6,422 bases of DNA from contig CAMPIC010000176.1 of the NCBI GenBank assembly GCA_946886185.1, forward strand, positions 1-6,422, written 5' to 3'. Under the pieces are notes generated by a model. That model was given only the letters and a program-made list of their open reading frames with translations, was not told where the DNA came from and searched no databases. Every line of letters starts with the position of its first letter. The stretch's first letter is position 1. A program made the position numbers and the translations under genes. Positions 1-5,867 of this stretch are shown piece after piece. Origin of the DNA: an uncultured bacterium. Its GTDB lineage: Bacteria > Eisenbacteria > RBG-16-71-46 > CAIMUX01.

Positions 1-119
1 AGGTACGCCCGTAGAGGTTGTCGCAGGGAGACGTAAAGTGACTCGAGCTTCTCCGGAGAGATCTGCTCCCCGTCAGGGGCGCCTGACCGGGCGAGGCTGG
101 ATGGCGTGATCTCGAGCAT
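1..119 (-). CDS. N-terminal fragment, possible ECF sigma factor
   Basis: The 5' end of a minus-strand gene is cut by the left edge, leaving 39 complete codons. The ATG at 119-117 has a strong ribosome-binding site, AAGGAG (minus strand of 127-132), 7 nt upstream. The peptide begins MLEITPSSLARSG and continues through SPEKLESLYVSLRQPLRAY, where the window ends. The last stretch resembles the opening of sigma-70 region 2 in ECF sigma factors (acidic residue, aromatic, basic residues, then 'QPL.AY'). That likeness rests on about 18 residues and is a weak inference; any helical protein could look like this. The gene lies 173 nt downstream of the small Cys-rich protein on the same strand, so the two could share a transcript or the sigma-like gene could have its own promoter in the gap. 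That it is coding is fairly secure; the function is not. Confidence 0.5.
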   Translation of the reverse strand, partial: MLEITPSSLARSGAPDGEQISPEKLESLYVSLRQPLRAY

Positions 120-292
120 GAACGTACTCCTTCAGACTCCCAGTTTAGCCCAGTCGCGACGACGAGAACGCTGATTGCGCCCGCGCCGCTCCGGAGGAGA
201 GGCGGGACGCAATCGGGCATGGAGCTTCCGAGGGCTCACACCGAGTGTTTCGGCTGAGCGACGATCGGTCGATTCACGCTCCCGGAACGGAC

Positions 293-526
293 TCAGGGGG
301 CGCAGCAACCCGGAGCGCAGCATGCGCTTCCAGCCGTAGCAGCAGCCACCGGGGTCGCGTTCGCGACCGGCGCGACGGGAGTGCTCACGCCCGTAGGCGG
401 CTGGGTTGGAGCGACTTGGGCCTGCACCGACTGCGGCGACGAGCAGCAGGCCGGGGGGCAGAAGCCGGCCACGCCCGCCGCGGGCGTAGACAGAGACAGG
501 AGTACGGACAACGGGATCAGCAGCAT
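293..526 (-). CDS. Small exported Cys-rich protein with paired CC motifs
   Basis: I do not recognise a named family for this 77-residue protein. Its first 20 residues are hydrophobic (MLLIPLSVLLSLSTPAAG), like a signal peptide without the usual basic n-region. The remainder has seven cysteines in two clusters, FCPPACC near residue 22 and ACCAPGCCAP at the very end. They are joined by about 40 residues rich in Pro, Ala, Val, Thr and Gln with no Cys. The ATG is the only usable start: the frame upstream has no start codon before a stop, and GAGGAG (minus strand of 532-537) sits 5 nt before it. Codons end mostly in G or C, as in the firm genes here. The layout suggests an exported disulfide-linked or metal-binding peptide. 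A stop codon of an upstream frame overlaps the start by 10 nt. Coding status is likely; function is unknown. Confidence 0.65.
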   Translation of the reverse strand: MLLIPLSVLLSLSTPAAGVAGFCPPACCSSPQSVQAQVAPTQPPTGVSTPVAPVANATPVAAATAGSACCAPGCCAP

Positions 527-860
527 AGGGTCTCCTCTTCGAGTTCGCCGGCGAGTCCATCGCGCCGGTCATCCGCGTGCATCCAGAGAGACGGGGGAAC
601 GCGTCCAAAGACGCAGAGAATCTTGCGTGTCGTTCGCCCTCGCGAGCTCTCGTCGCCCGCTGTTCGGCGTTCATCGGATCGCCCTCCGGGGGCCATTTGG
701 GAGTCGCGAAGCTCCCGGAAGGGTGGCAGATAGAAGGTTCCGCCGGTGCCGGGGAGGACATCCGCGGTGACGTCAAAGGGGTGATGTGCCCCAGACTCTC
801 GGGGTAAATTGAGACTGGGCTCCGCACGAAATCGGCGAACCACGGATAGGATGACGGCTG
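527..860. other. Divergent intergenic region, 334 nt
   Basis: This gap separates the minus-strand Cys-rich gene from the plus-strand MiaE gene and should hold promoters for both. I cannot point to a convincing -35/-10 pair on either strand. TAAATT at 805-810 could be a -10 for MiaE, but no good -35 lies upstream. A 5-bp inverted repeat GGGAG/CTCCC at 699-703 and 712-716 and a GGGG/CCCC repeat near 778-794 are seen. On the minus strand a GGAGG-preceded ATG at 674-672 opens a short ORF, discussed as a finding. Confidence 0.4.
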
Positions 861-1424
861 ATGCTGCGAATTCCAACGGCGAGCGCGTGGGTCGAGACCG
901 TTCTGGGAGATCTGGATCGATTCCTCCTCGACCACGCGTCGTGCGAGCGCAAGGCGTCCTCGTTCGCGATGTCGATGCTCCTTCATTATCCGGACAAACG
1001 GCGGCTCGTCATGGAGATGTGCGAACTCGCGCGAGAGGAGCTGAGCCACTTCCAGCTGGTTCTGGAATGCATCGATGCGCGCGGGCTGACGCTCGGTCCC
1101 GACGAGAAGGACGCCTATGTCGGTCAGCTCCTGGCTCTCGCGCGGCGGGAGCGGTCCGCCTATTTCCTGGATCGGCTGCTGCTCGGAGCGATCATCGAAG
1201 CGCGCGGGTGCGAACGCTTCGGGCTTCTCGCCGCGGCGCTTTCGGGCGACCTGAAGCGGTTCTACGAGAAGATCGCCCGCTCCGAGGCGCGTCACCAGGG
1301 GCTCTTCCTCGATCTCGCGAACGAGTACTTTCCTCGCGAAGAGATCACGCCGCGCTTGGACGAGTTGCTCGATCACGAAGCTTCGATTGTTTCGAAGCTG
1401 CTCTATCGGCCGGCGCTTCACTGA
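861..1424 (+). CDS. miaE: MiaE-like tRNA-(ms2io6A37) hydroxylase
   Basis: This 187-residue protein matches the MiaE family, non-haem di-iron monooxygenases that hydroxylate the isopentenyl side chain of ms2i6A at position 37 of tRNAs reading U-starting codons. The four-helix ferritin-like fold supplies the metal site. All six expected ligands are visible: Glu29 in HASCERKAS, Glu60 and His63 in AREELSHF, Glu113 in GAIIEARGCERF, and Glu142 and His145 in ARSEARHQ. Length agrees with the short (about 190-200 residue) bacterial form; the Salmonella protein is longer. The start at 861 has a modest GGATAGG at 844-850, 10 nt upstream. The N-terminus (a short lead, then AWVETVLGDLDRFLLDHASCE) fits the family. 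The next gene starts 9 nt after the TGA, so the two are likely co-transcribed. The substrate modification enzymes MiaA and MiaB are not in the window. Family assignment is strong; activity is inferred from homology. Confidence 0.92.
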   Translation: MLRIPTASAWVETVLGDLDRFLLDHASCERKASSFAMSMLLHYPDKRRLVMEMCELAREELSHFQLVLECIDARGLTLGPDEKDAYVGQLLALARRERSAYFLDRLLLGAIIEARGCERFGLLAAALSGDLKRFYEKIARSEARHQGLFLDLANEYFPREEITPRLDELLDHEASIVSKLLYRPALH

Positions 1425-1433
1425 GAAGCGCTC

Positions 1434-3035
1434 ATGGAAGCCACACTGGATCGCGGCCGCACCGTTCGGAAGTATCTCGCGCAGTATACCGAGCCCGAAG
1501 CACGCACGGCGGCTCCATTCGGCCATCGGTTCAAGCATGTGGTGGTGATTCCGGCGGCGGGTGAGGGTGATCGTGTCCTGAAAGCGCTCGCGTCGATTCC
1601 GCCAAGTGCGGGAACGCGACGCGGGAACGGCTTTGGCGCATCCGGATGTCTGGTGATCCTGGTGGTCAATGCGCGGGCGACCTCAACCGCGGCGCATCAC
1701 CAGGGCAACTCGTCCACGTTCGACGCCCTGGGTGTGCGCGACCCGGGCCTGCTGACGTTTCTTCGCGCGGAGCGTTGGCTGGATCGAGCGACCTCCGAAG
1801 ACGCGCTGCTCGTGGTCAATCGCGCCGTTCCGGGACGCTTCCTTCCCGAGAAGCAGGGCGTCGGTCTGGCTCGAAAGATCGGGGCGGATCTGGCGCTTGC
1901 CTACTGGGCCGCGGGGTTCGTCGAGTCGAACTGGATCTGCTGCACCGATGCCGACGCGCTTCTTCCCGCCGACTACTTCACGAGGCTTCCTGAGGGCGAT
2001 CTCACCTCTTCGGTCCCGCTCGCGGCCGTCCTCTTTCCGTTCGCACATCGCGTCGATCCGGATCCGCGTGCAGAGCACCGGCAACACGCCGGGGCGCAGG
2101 CCTCGGGCGCGAACGCTGCGGAACATCGGGAGCGTGCGGCAATCGAGCTGTACGAGCTGTTCCTTCGATATCAGCGGCTCGGACTCCTGTGGGCGGGCTC
2201 GCCATATGCGTATCACTCCGTAGGAAGCACGATCTCGATCGATGCTCGATCCTATGCGGCGGTGCGCGGCTTCCCGAAGAAGATGGCAGGAGAGGACTTC
2301 TATCTGCTGAACAAGCTCGCGAAAGTGGGTGGGATCCACTCTCTGGATGGAGATCCGATCGTGCTCTCGGGAAGGATTTCCGATCGGGTTCCGTTCGGCA
2401 CCGGAAGGGCGATGAGTCAGCTCGTTCCGCGCGACTTCGACCACGAGTCCTATTCCTTTCCCGATCCGCGCGCATTCGACGTTCTTCGCATATGGGTCGA
2501 CCTTCTCGAGCGCTGGATCCATGCCGCATCTACCCATGAACTGGCGCCGAATCGAATCGAGGAGACGATCGAAGCCGATATCCGGCGAGCGCTGCCAGCC
2601 TCGGTGGCGTTCTGGGTCGAACGTGAGATGCTGCGCGGAATCGCCGACCGGCTGGCCGCCGGCGGCGGGAAGGCCGGTGCGGGCGTCGAGCATCATGCAG
2701 CCCGCGCGGTGCACGGGTGGTTCGATTCATTTCGTACCATGATGTTCTTGCGCGGACTACGGGATCGCGGCTATTCGGACCTGCCGTACACCGAGGCTCT
2801 CAGAGGCGCAAAATTTCTCGAGGAATGCGCCGGCACGGGTCTATGGCAATCTGAAATCGCGGGAGGTACCCATACGAAGGCGTTGGAATCGTTGAAAAGG
2901 AGGGAGGCAGAGTCAGGAACCGGAACCTTCGCGCGCGCGGCCGGTTCTCCCCGCCGCGCGCTCGAGCGTGAGTGGGACGATCAGTCCCGGAGCCAGACCA
3001 GCCGCGCGGCCGCGGCCCCCTTCTCGGAGTCGTAG
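1434..3035 (+). CDS. Family 2-like glycosyltransferase
   Basis: This 533-residue protein looks like a GT-A-fold glycosyltransferase. It has an N-terminal nucleotide-binding strand HVVVIPAAGEGDRVLKAL (about residues 35-52), then EKQGVGLARKIGADLAL (139-155), a pattern seen in GT2-type enzymes. A DxD-like metal/sugar-nucleotide motif CTDADALLPADYF follows (170-182), then HSVGSTISID (261-270) and the acceptor-side motif GFPKKMAGEDFYLLNKLAK (279-297), whose Glu-Asp probably serves catalysis. No membrane segment is evident, so a cytoplasmic or peripheral enzyme is expected. Donor and acceptor cannot be read from the sequence. Translation starts at the ATG 9 nt after miaE, with only a weak AGAAG before it, consistent with coupling to the upstream gene. 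The last 45 residues or so (after LKRREAES) are Arg/Ala/Ser-rich with no conserved look, and overlap a minus-strand frame fragment; the original C-terminus may have been shorter. Family confident, role unknown. Confidence 0.82.
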   Translation: MEATLDRGRTVRKYLAQYTEPEARTAAPFGHRFKHVVVIPAAGEGDRVLKALASIPPSAGTRRGNGFGASGCLVILVVNARATSTAAHHQGNSSTFDALGVRDPGLLTFLRAERWLDRATSEDALLVVNRAVPGRFLPEKQGVGLARKIGADLALAYWAAGFVESNWICCTDADALLPADYFTRLPEGDLTSSVPLAAVLFPFAHRVDPDPRAEHRQHAGAQASGANAAEHRERAAIELYELFLRYQRLGLLWAGSPYAYHSVGSTISIDARSYAAVRGFPKKMAGEDFYLLNKLAKVGGIHSLDGDPIVLSGRISDRVPFGTGRAMSQLVPRDFDHESYSFPDPRAFDVLRIWVDLLERWIHAASTHELAPNRIEETIEADIRRALPASVAFWVEREMLRGIADRLAAGGGKAGAGVEHHAARAVHGWFDSFRTMMFLRGLRDRGYSDLPYTEALRGAKFLEECAGTGLWQSEIAGGTHTKALESLKRREAESGTGTFARAAGSPRRALEREWDDQSRSQTSRAAAAPFSES

Positions 3036-3160
3036 CGGACGAGATACAGGTTTCCTGACAGTCGGTGCCTGTGCCTTGGCACTGGTTGCTTTCCCGTGGC
3101 CAAGTCGGAGAGCGAGGACGGGACGGTCCGTTCGTTTTCGTCCTTGCCATCCCATCGAAC
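2981..3160 (-). pseudogene. Possible FlgD-Ig-like C-terminal domain remnant
   Basis: A minus-strand frame, open between a TGA at 3163-3161 and a TGA at 2983-2981, encodes 59 residues without any start codon. It contains VRWDGKDENERTVPSS, close to the W-D-G-x-D-x-x-G-x-x-V-x-S signature of FlgD-Ig-like domains. These sit at the C-termini of large secreted proteins in several environmental phyla. It ends SGNLYLVRYDS, then a short linker, then AARLVWLRD, which resembles the closing strands of the same domain. The lack of a start, the stops just upstream in the same frame, and the poor match in the middle point to a decayed fragment. It overlaps the last 55 nt of the glycosyltransferase gene in convergent orientation. 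Chance resemblance in GC-rich DNA remains possible. Confidence 0.3.
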
Positions 3161-3410
3161 TCAGTGCTGCCGTACAACGTCCGCGCAGTTGCTCATGGAT
3201 GCCGGGAAATGGAGTCCCCCAAGGCCACTGGGGATGAGTTATGCAATTTCGATGAATGGTTGGATCCCCCGTGGATCCAGGTTATCCTCCGCAACAGCCA
3301 GTCATCGCCCCGGTGGTCGCAGCGCCGTGATGTGGGGCAGCTCGATGACCGTGCCCGTCATCCGTCCGCCGTCGCACCGCACGCATTGTCCACGGAAATC
3401 GGAGGCGACA
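3036..3410. other. Intergenic stretch before the Nudix gene
   Basis: These 375 nt hold no intact gene that I can support. The left third carries the minus-strand FlgD-Ig-like fragment. The plus strand is open into the Nudix frame from 3096, but that peptide is Ser/Arg/Pro-rich and unlike Nudix N-termini. A stem-loop lies at 3065-3082. Two GGATCC hexamers occur 5 nt apart near 3262-3278. On the minus strand, a frame next to the Nudix start reads SDFRGQCVRCDGGRMTGT, ending at a TGA near 3303, with no start of its own. No convincing promoter was found. Confidence 0.4.
3065..3082 (+). other. Short stem-loop after glycosyltransferase gene
   Basis: GTGCC at 3065-3069 pairs with GGCAC at 3078-3082 around an 8-nt loop, 30 nt after the glycosyltransferase stop. 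No T-run follows, so it is a weak candidate for a transcription end or an mRNA 3' structure. Confidence 0.25.
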
Positions 3411-3887
3411 ATGCCACCCAAACGAAGTGCAGGGCTGCTGTTGTTCCGTAGAAGCCAATCGGGTCTCGAGGTGTTCCTCGCTCATCCGGGAGGCCCCTTC
3501 TGGACGCACCAAGACGACGGCGCCTGGACGATTCCGAAAGGGGAGGTCGAGGACAAGGAGGATCCGGAGGACGCCGCGAAACGGGAGTTCGAGGAAGAAA
3601 CGGGCTTCCTCGTCACCGGGACCCTGCAGCCCCTACTGGCAATTCGACTACGAGGTTGAAAGATCGTACTTCCCTGGCCCTTCGAACAGGACGTGAACCC
3701 CGACGATCTGAAGAGCAATACATTTACGTTGGAGTTTCCCCCACGGTCGGGACACCAGCGCACCTTTCCGGAAATCGACCGGGCGGCCTGGTTCACGTTG
3801 GAGCGCGCCAGAATCAAGATCCTCCAGTCCCAGGCGGACTTGCTGACTCAGCTCGAACGATTGCTCGGGCTGGATGATCATTCATAG
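3411..3887 (+). pseudogene. Nudix hydrolase interrupted by one in-frame TGA
   Basis: A 158-residue Nudix NTP pyrophosphohydrolase (COG4119-like by appearance) is encoded here but broken at codon 83 by TGA (3657-3659). Nudix enzymes cleave nucleoside diphosphates linked to another moiety, using Mg2+ held by the Nudix box. That box is perfect: G44, then E50, R58, E59, E62, E63 and G65, in GEVEDKEDPEDAAKREFEEE and the following TGF. The start is firm: MPPKRSAGLLLFRR is typical of the family, and GGAGG at 3401-3405 is 5 nt upstream. After the TGA the same frame continues with family-like sequence (KIVLPWPFEQDVNPDDLKSN, then FPEIDRAAWFTLERARIKIL) to a TAG at 3885-3887. The TGA falls where the family usually has Gly before Lys-Ile-Val, so a single GGA-to-TGA change explains it. 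It is either a recent nonsense mutation or a sequencing error. The truncated 82-residue product would keep the Nudix box but lose the rest of the fold. Confidence 0.85.
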
Positions 3888-4032
3888 CCCCATGTATCTC
3901 CCGGTTGGAGGCACTCCGGGGAGCGCTGCTCTCCTTCCTGTGCTTCATCTCAGTCATCCTGATCCCACTTACGGCATCCGTTGGTTCGATTCGTGCCTAT
4001 CGGACATGGTTCGGAGGGGACAGCAAAGGTAT

Positions 4033-4066
4033 GCCTCCAGGATTGGGAATGCGTTCTCCCGGAGGC
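4033..4066 (+). promoter_or_regulatory. 5' leader hairpin before the metal-binding lipoprotein
   Basis: GCCTCC at 4033-4038 pairs with GGAGGC at 4061-4066, and inside it GGGA can pair with TCCC. The hairpin ends 10 nt before the GGAGGAG ribosome-binding site. The same CCTCC (4034-4038) could instead pair with the GGAGG of that site, so two exclusive structures are possible. A regulatory role is only a hypothesis. Confidence 0.3.
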
Positions 4067-4076
4067 CAGGTGGGAT

Positions 4077-4083
4077 GGAGGAG
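4077..4083 (+). promoter_or_regulatory. Ribosome-binding site GGAGGAG
   Basis: This Shine-Dalgarno site lies 8 nt before the ATG at 4092. It decides that start over the in-frame ATG at 3981, which would put 37 unrelated residues before the signal peptide, and over the GTG at 4086, which is only 2 nt away. Confidence 0.7.
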
Positions 4084-4091
4084 TCGTGTCG

Positions 4092-4913
4092 ATGCGATGG
4101 AGCCACGTCCGAGGAGCATTGCTGTGTTTCGGGTTGTTCGTCATGGGTGCCGCAGGGTGCGGAGAGTCGGATTCCATCAGCGGGCCCGACAGCGCCGGCA
4201 CCGAGACCAGTTCGGACGAACTGTTCGATCTCGATGACGAGCTGGGAGCTTGCATCTTCAGCGATGCCTCCTGCCTGCCGCTCACCGAAGACGATTGCGA
4301 AGACGCGAACGGCGTGTTTCTCGGGATCGACTCCATCTGCCCCGGTACGAACGATCACGACTGTGACCATGATTGCGGCTGCGATCACGATCACGAAGAC
4401 GGTTGCGATCACGACCACGATTGCCACTGTGACGGCGAGTGCGATCACGACCACGACTGCGACTGCGACTGTTACCAGGACCATGAGCATGATTGCGACT
4501 GCGATCACGGCCATGATTGCGACCACGATCACTGCGGCTGCGAAGCCATGGAATCGTGCGGTCTCGGCTACTGGAAGAACCATCCGGGCGCCTGGCCCGC
4601 CGACATCGATTCCGGGGAACCTCTGGATGTCTGGTTCGATGTCCCGGACGCGCTGGAGGAGTTCGCGGATGATTCGCTGGGCGAGGCCTTGCGGTACCCG
4701 GGCGGGAATGGAGTCTCGGGAGGAACCCGTCTCCTGCTTCGAGACGGAGTGGTCGCGTTGCTCAATGCATCTCACTCGGATCTGAATTTCGCCCACGACG
4801 TCGAGGACGTCCTCGAAATCGTGAACGACGCGCTGCACAGTCTGGACCGCCGGTCGATGCAGCAGGCGCGGAATCGCTTGAAGGTGGACGACGAAGAGTG
4901 CCCCTTCGATTGA
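4092..4913 (+). CDS. Probable lipoprotein, Asp/His/Cys-rich with GYWKNHP domain
   Basis: This 273-residue protein has four parts. Residues 1-23 form a signal peptide (MRWSHVRGALLCFGLFVMGA, then AGC); Cys23 is a likely lipidation site although Ala at -3 is not the usual Leu. Residues 52-84 carry GACIFSDASCLPLTEDDCED and a fourth Cys83, spaced like the 'GACC..DG.C...T...C' motif of secreted proteins in Planctomycetota and related phyla, with the second Cys replaced by Ile. Residues 88-150 are an Asp/His/Cys block built from DHDC and DHDHDC units: 15 Cys, 15 His, 23 Asp, almost nothing else. Residues 156-270 contain CGLGYWKNHPGAWP followed by a helical region (LLLRDGVVALLNASHSDLNF, VLEIVNDAL), matching the widespread GYWKNHP extracellular domain of unknown function. 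I infer envelope-bound metal binding or sequestration; the metal and any partner cannot be told. The neighbours (broken Nudix upstream, convergent Hsp33 downstream) give no operon context. Coding is secure, function inferred. Confidence 0.85.
   Translation: MRWSHVRGALLCFGLFVMGAAGCGESDSISGPDSAGTETSSDELFDLDDELGACIFSDASCLPLTEDDCEDANGVFLGIDSICPGTNDHDCDHDCGCDHDHEDGCDHDHDCHCDGECDHDHDCDCDCYQDHEHDCDCDHGHDCDHDHCGCEAMESCGLGYWKNHPGAWPADIDSGEPLDVWFDVPDALEEFADDSLGEALRYPGGNGVSGGTRLLLRDGVVALLNASHSDLNFAHDVEDVLEIVNDALHSLDRRSMQQARNRLKVDDEECPFD
4353..4541 (+). repeat. Asp-His-Cys coding repeat block
   Basis: A degenerate in-frame repeat of GAYCAYGAYTGY-type units encodes the DHDC/DHDHDC tract (residues 88-150). 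Unit lengths vary from 2 to 8 codons, and third positions differ between copies. It therefore looks like an old, selected repeat rather than a fresh tandem duplication. Confidence 0.8.
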
Positions 4914-5084
4914 TCAGGCGGGGGATCGCGCGGCCTGCCGAATCGACGACGCTGACGGAAGCGCGGCCGTTCGCTCGATACGCTGACGGCGAAGGGTGTC
5001 TCTCATCCGCGGAGGCCCACGCCGAAGGTGCCACTCACTCGCCTACTACGCTGGCGACGAACGTCTGCCACTCTCTCGACGAGG
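4914..5084. other. Convergent gap between lipoprotein and Hsp33 genes
   Basis: The lipoprotein (plus) and the Hsp33-like gene (minus) end towards each other across 171 nt. A bidirectional terminator is expected. Only a weak CAGGC/GCCTG stem (4915-4919 with 4933-4937) and no T-run are seen. A 10-nt direct repeat, ACGCTGACGG, occurs at 4949-4958 and 4980-4989. No gene was found. Confidence 0.35.
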
Positions 5085-5867
5085 CTACGGCAGGTTCTGT
5101 TCGAACTCCTCGCGGGTGACCCACCAGCGACGCCCACAGCGGGGGCACGACGTCTCGACGCGATCGTCTCCCTGAAACAGCTCGTCCGGTCGGTCCGAGA
5201 AGATGTCGCGGATCGCCTTCATCATCCGCTGCGGGTTGCAGCCGCATTGAAAGAAGAATCCGCGTTCCTCCAGAAGCACCGGATCCTCGGCCAGGAGCGC
5301 GGCGGCAGCATCGCGATCGAGTCCGGCAATGAATCCCGAGTCCGCTCCCGGCAACGAAAGCACCTGAAGATATTCGTCGTTCGTGAGCTCGAAGAACCGA
5401 GCGGGCCGCTGGTCGGAGTTGAGGTAATAGGTTTCGCAAAAATCGAGCACATCGAATCCGTGGACCTCGAGCACCGAGAGGCTTGGTTCCTGATCCGGCC
5501 GTTGGCTCTGCATATACAGCCTCGACGATTCGAGCTGTTTGACGCCGTCGACGTACACGCGGCCGGTGACTGCGGCCTCCGGTCCATTGCCGGTCACGAA
5601 GACGTTCGTGGGCGGGTTGTGCAGATGAATGGTCAAACCGAACGATAGGTCACGCGGCGAATTGGAGAGATGGAGCGCGCCGATGGCCAGGGCTTGCTTC
5701 ATCATCACTTTGCCGAGGCCGTCCGGCATCCCGTCCCATAGCTGGACGTGGCTCTCCCAAGCGGAGAAGAAGTCTCGATAATCTCCATGCGAGATCACCA
5801 GATGCCGCTCGGAGTCCATATGGCGGCGCAGGATCACCTGCCCGAGCGGAGGAACCTCGATCGTCAC
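5085..5867 (-). CDS. hslO: Hsp33-type redox-regulated chaperone (HslO-like)
   Basis: This 260-residue protein resembles Hsp33, a cytoplasmic holdase activated when oxidants and unfolding release zinc from its C-terminal cysteine centre. The centre is intact: FFQCGCNPQRM gives C208-x-C210, and after 30 residues SCPRCGRRW gives C241-x-x-C244, within the family spacing of CxC-x27-32-CxxC. The N-terminal body is divergent but family-like (GLGKVMMKQALAIGALHLSN near 51-70; GPEAAVTGRVYVDG near 95-108). It is shorter than the roughly 290 residues of E. coli Hsp33. The chosen start is GTG at 5867-5865: GGAAGG (minus strand of 5876-5881) lies 8 nt upstream, and the GTG overlaps the stop of the upstream TPR gene as GTGA, a typical coupling arrangement. 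An in-frame ATG 90 codons further upstream would read Arg/Ala-rich antisense-like sequence across that gene and is rejected. Cys144 is an extra, non-motif cysteine. Assignment is strong at domain level; chaperone activity is inferred. Confidence 0.85.
   Translation of the reverse strand: MTIEVPPLGQVILRRHMDSERHLVISHGDYRDFFSAWESHVQLWDGMPDGLGKVMMKQALAIGALHLSNSPRDLSFGLTIHLHNPPTNVFVTGNGPEAAVTGRVYVDGVKQLESSRLYMQSQRPDQEPSLSVLEVHGFDVLDFCETYYLNSDQRPARFFELTNDEYLQVLSLPGADSGFIAGLDRDAAAALLAEDPVLLEERGFFFQCGCNPQRMMKAIRDIFSDRPDELFQGDDRVETSCPRCGRRWWVTREEFEQNLP

Noticed and set aside
132..1538. Minus-strand open frame of 468 codons across the Cys-rich gene and miaE
   Set aside because: It lies antisense to the well-supported miaE gene. 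Its Arg/Pro-rich translation matches no recognisable family, as expected of a GC-rich shadow frame.
1683..2714. Minus-strand open frame of 343 codons inside the glycosyltransferase
   Set aside because: It is antisense to a gene with clear GT motifs, and has no recognisable domain or ribosome-binding site.
3096..3410. Extended N-terminus for the Nudix protein
   Set aside because: The upstream peptide is Ser/Arg/Pro-rich and unlike the family, while the ATG at 3411 has a GGAGG site and the standard Nudix N-terminus.
3303..3440. Minus-strand frame with a CVRCDGG motif as a zinc-binding gene
   Set aside because: There is no start codon with a ribosome-binding site, it overlaps the Nudix start antisense, and it ends after about 45 codons.
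3657..3659. Recoding of TGA as glycine or selenocysteine
   Set aside because: Other genes in the window stop at TGA, and the position corresponds to an ordinary Gly, not to a catalytic Cys or Sec.
3960..4010. GGTTCGATTC resembling a tRNA T-loop
   Set aside because: The flanking bases do not form a T-stem, and no acceptor or anticodon arm fits around it.
4353..4541. CRISPR array
   Set aside because: The repeats are short, in-frame, degenerate codon repeats without spacers of constant length.
3969..4838. Minus-strand frame with a long Val/Ala/Ile hydrophobic stretch, like a membrane protein
   Set aside because: The hydrophobic run is simply the antisense of the Asp/His/Cys codons (GTC, GTG, GCA), so it is an artefact of the repeat.
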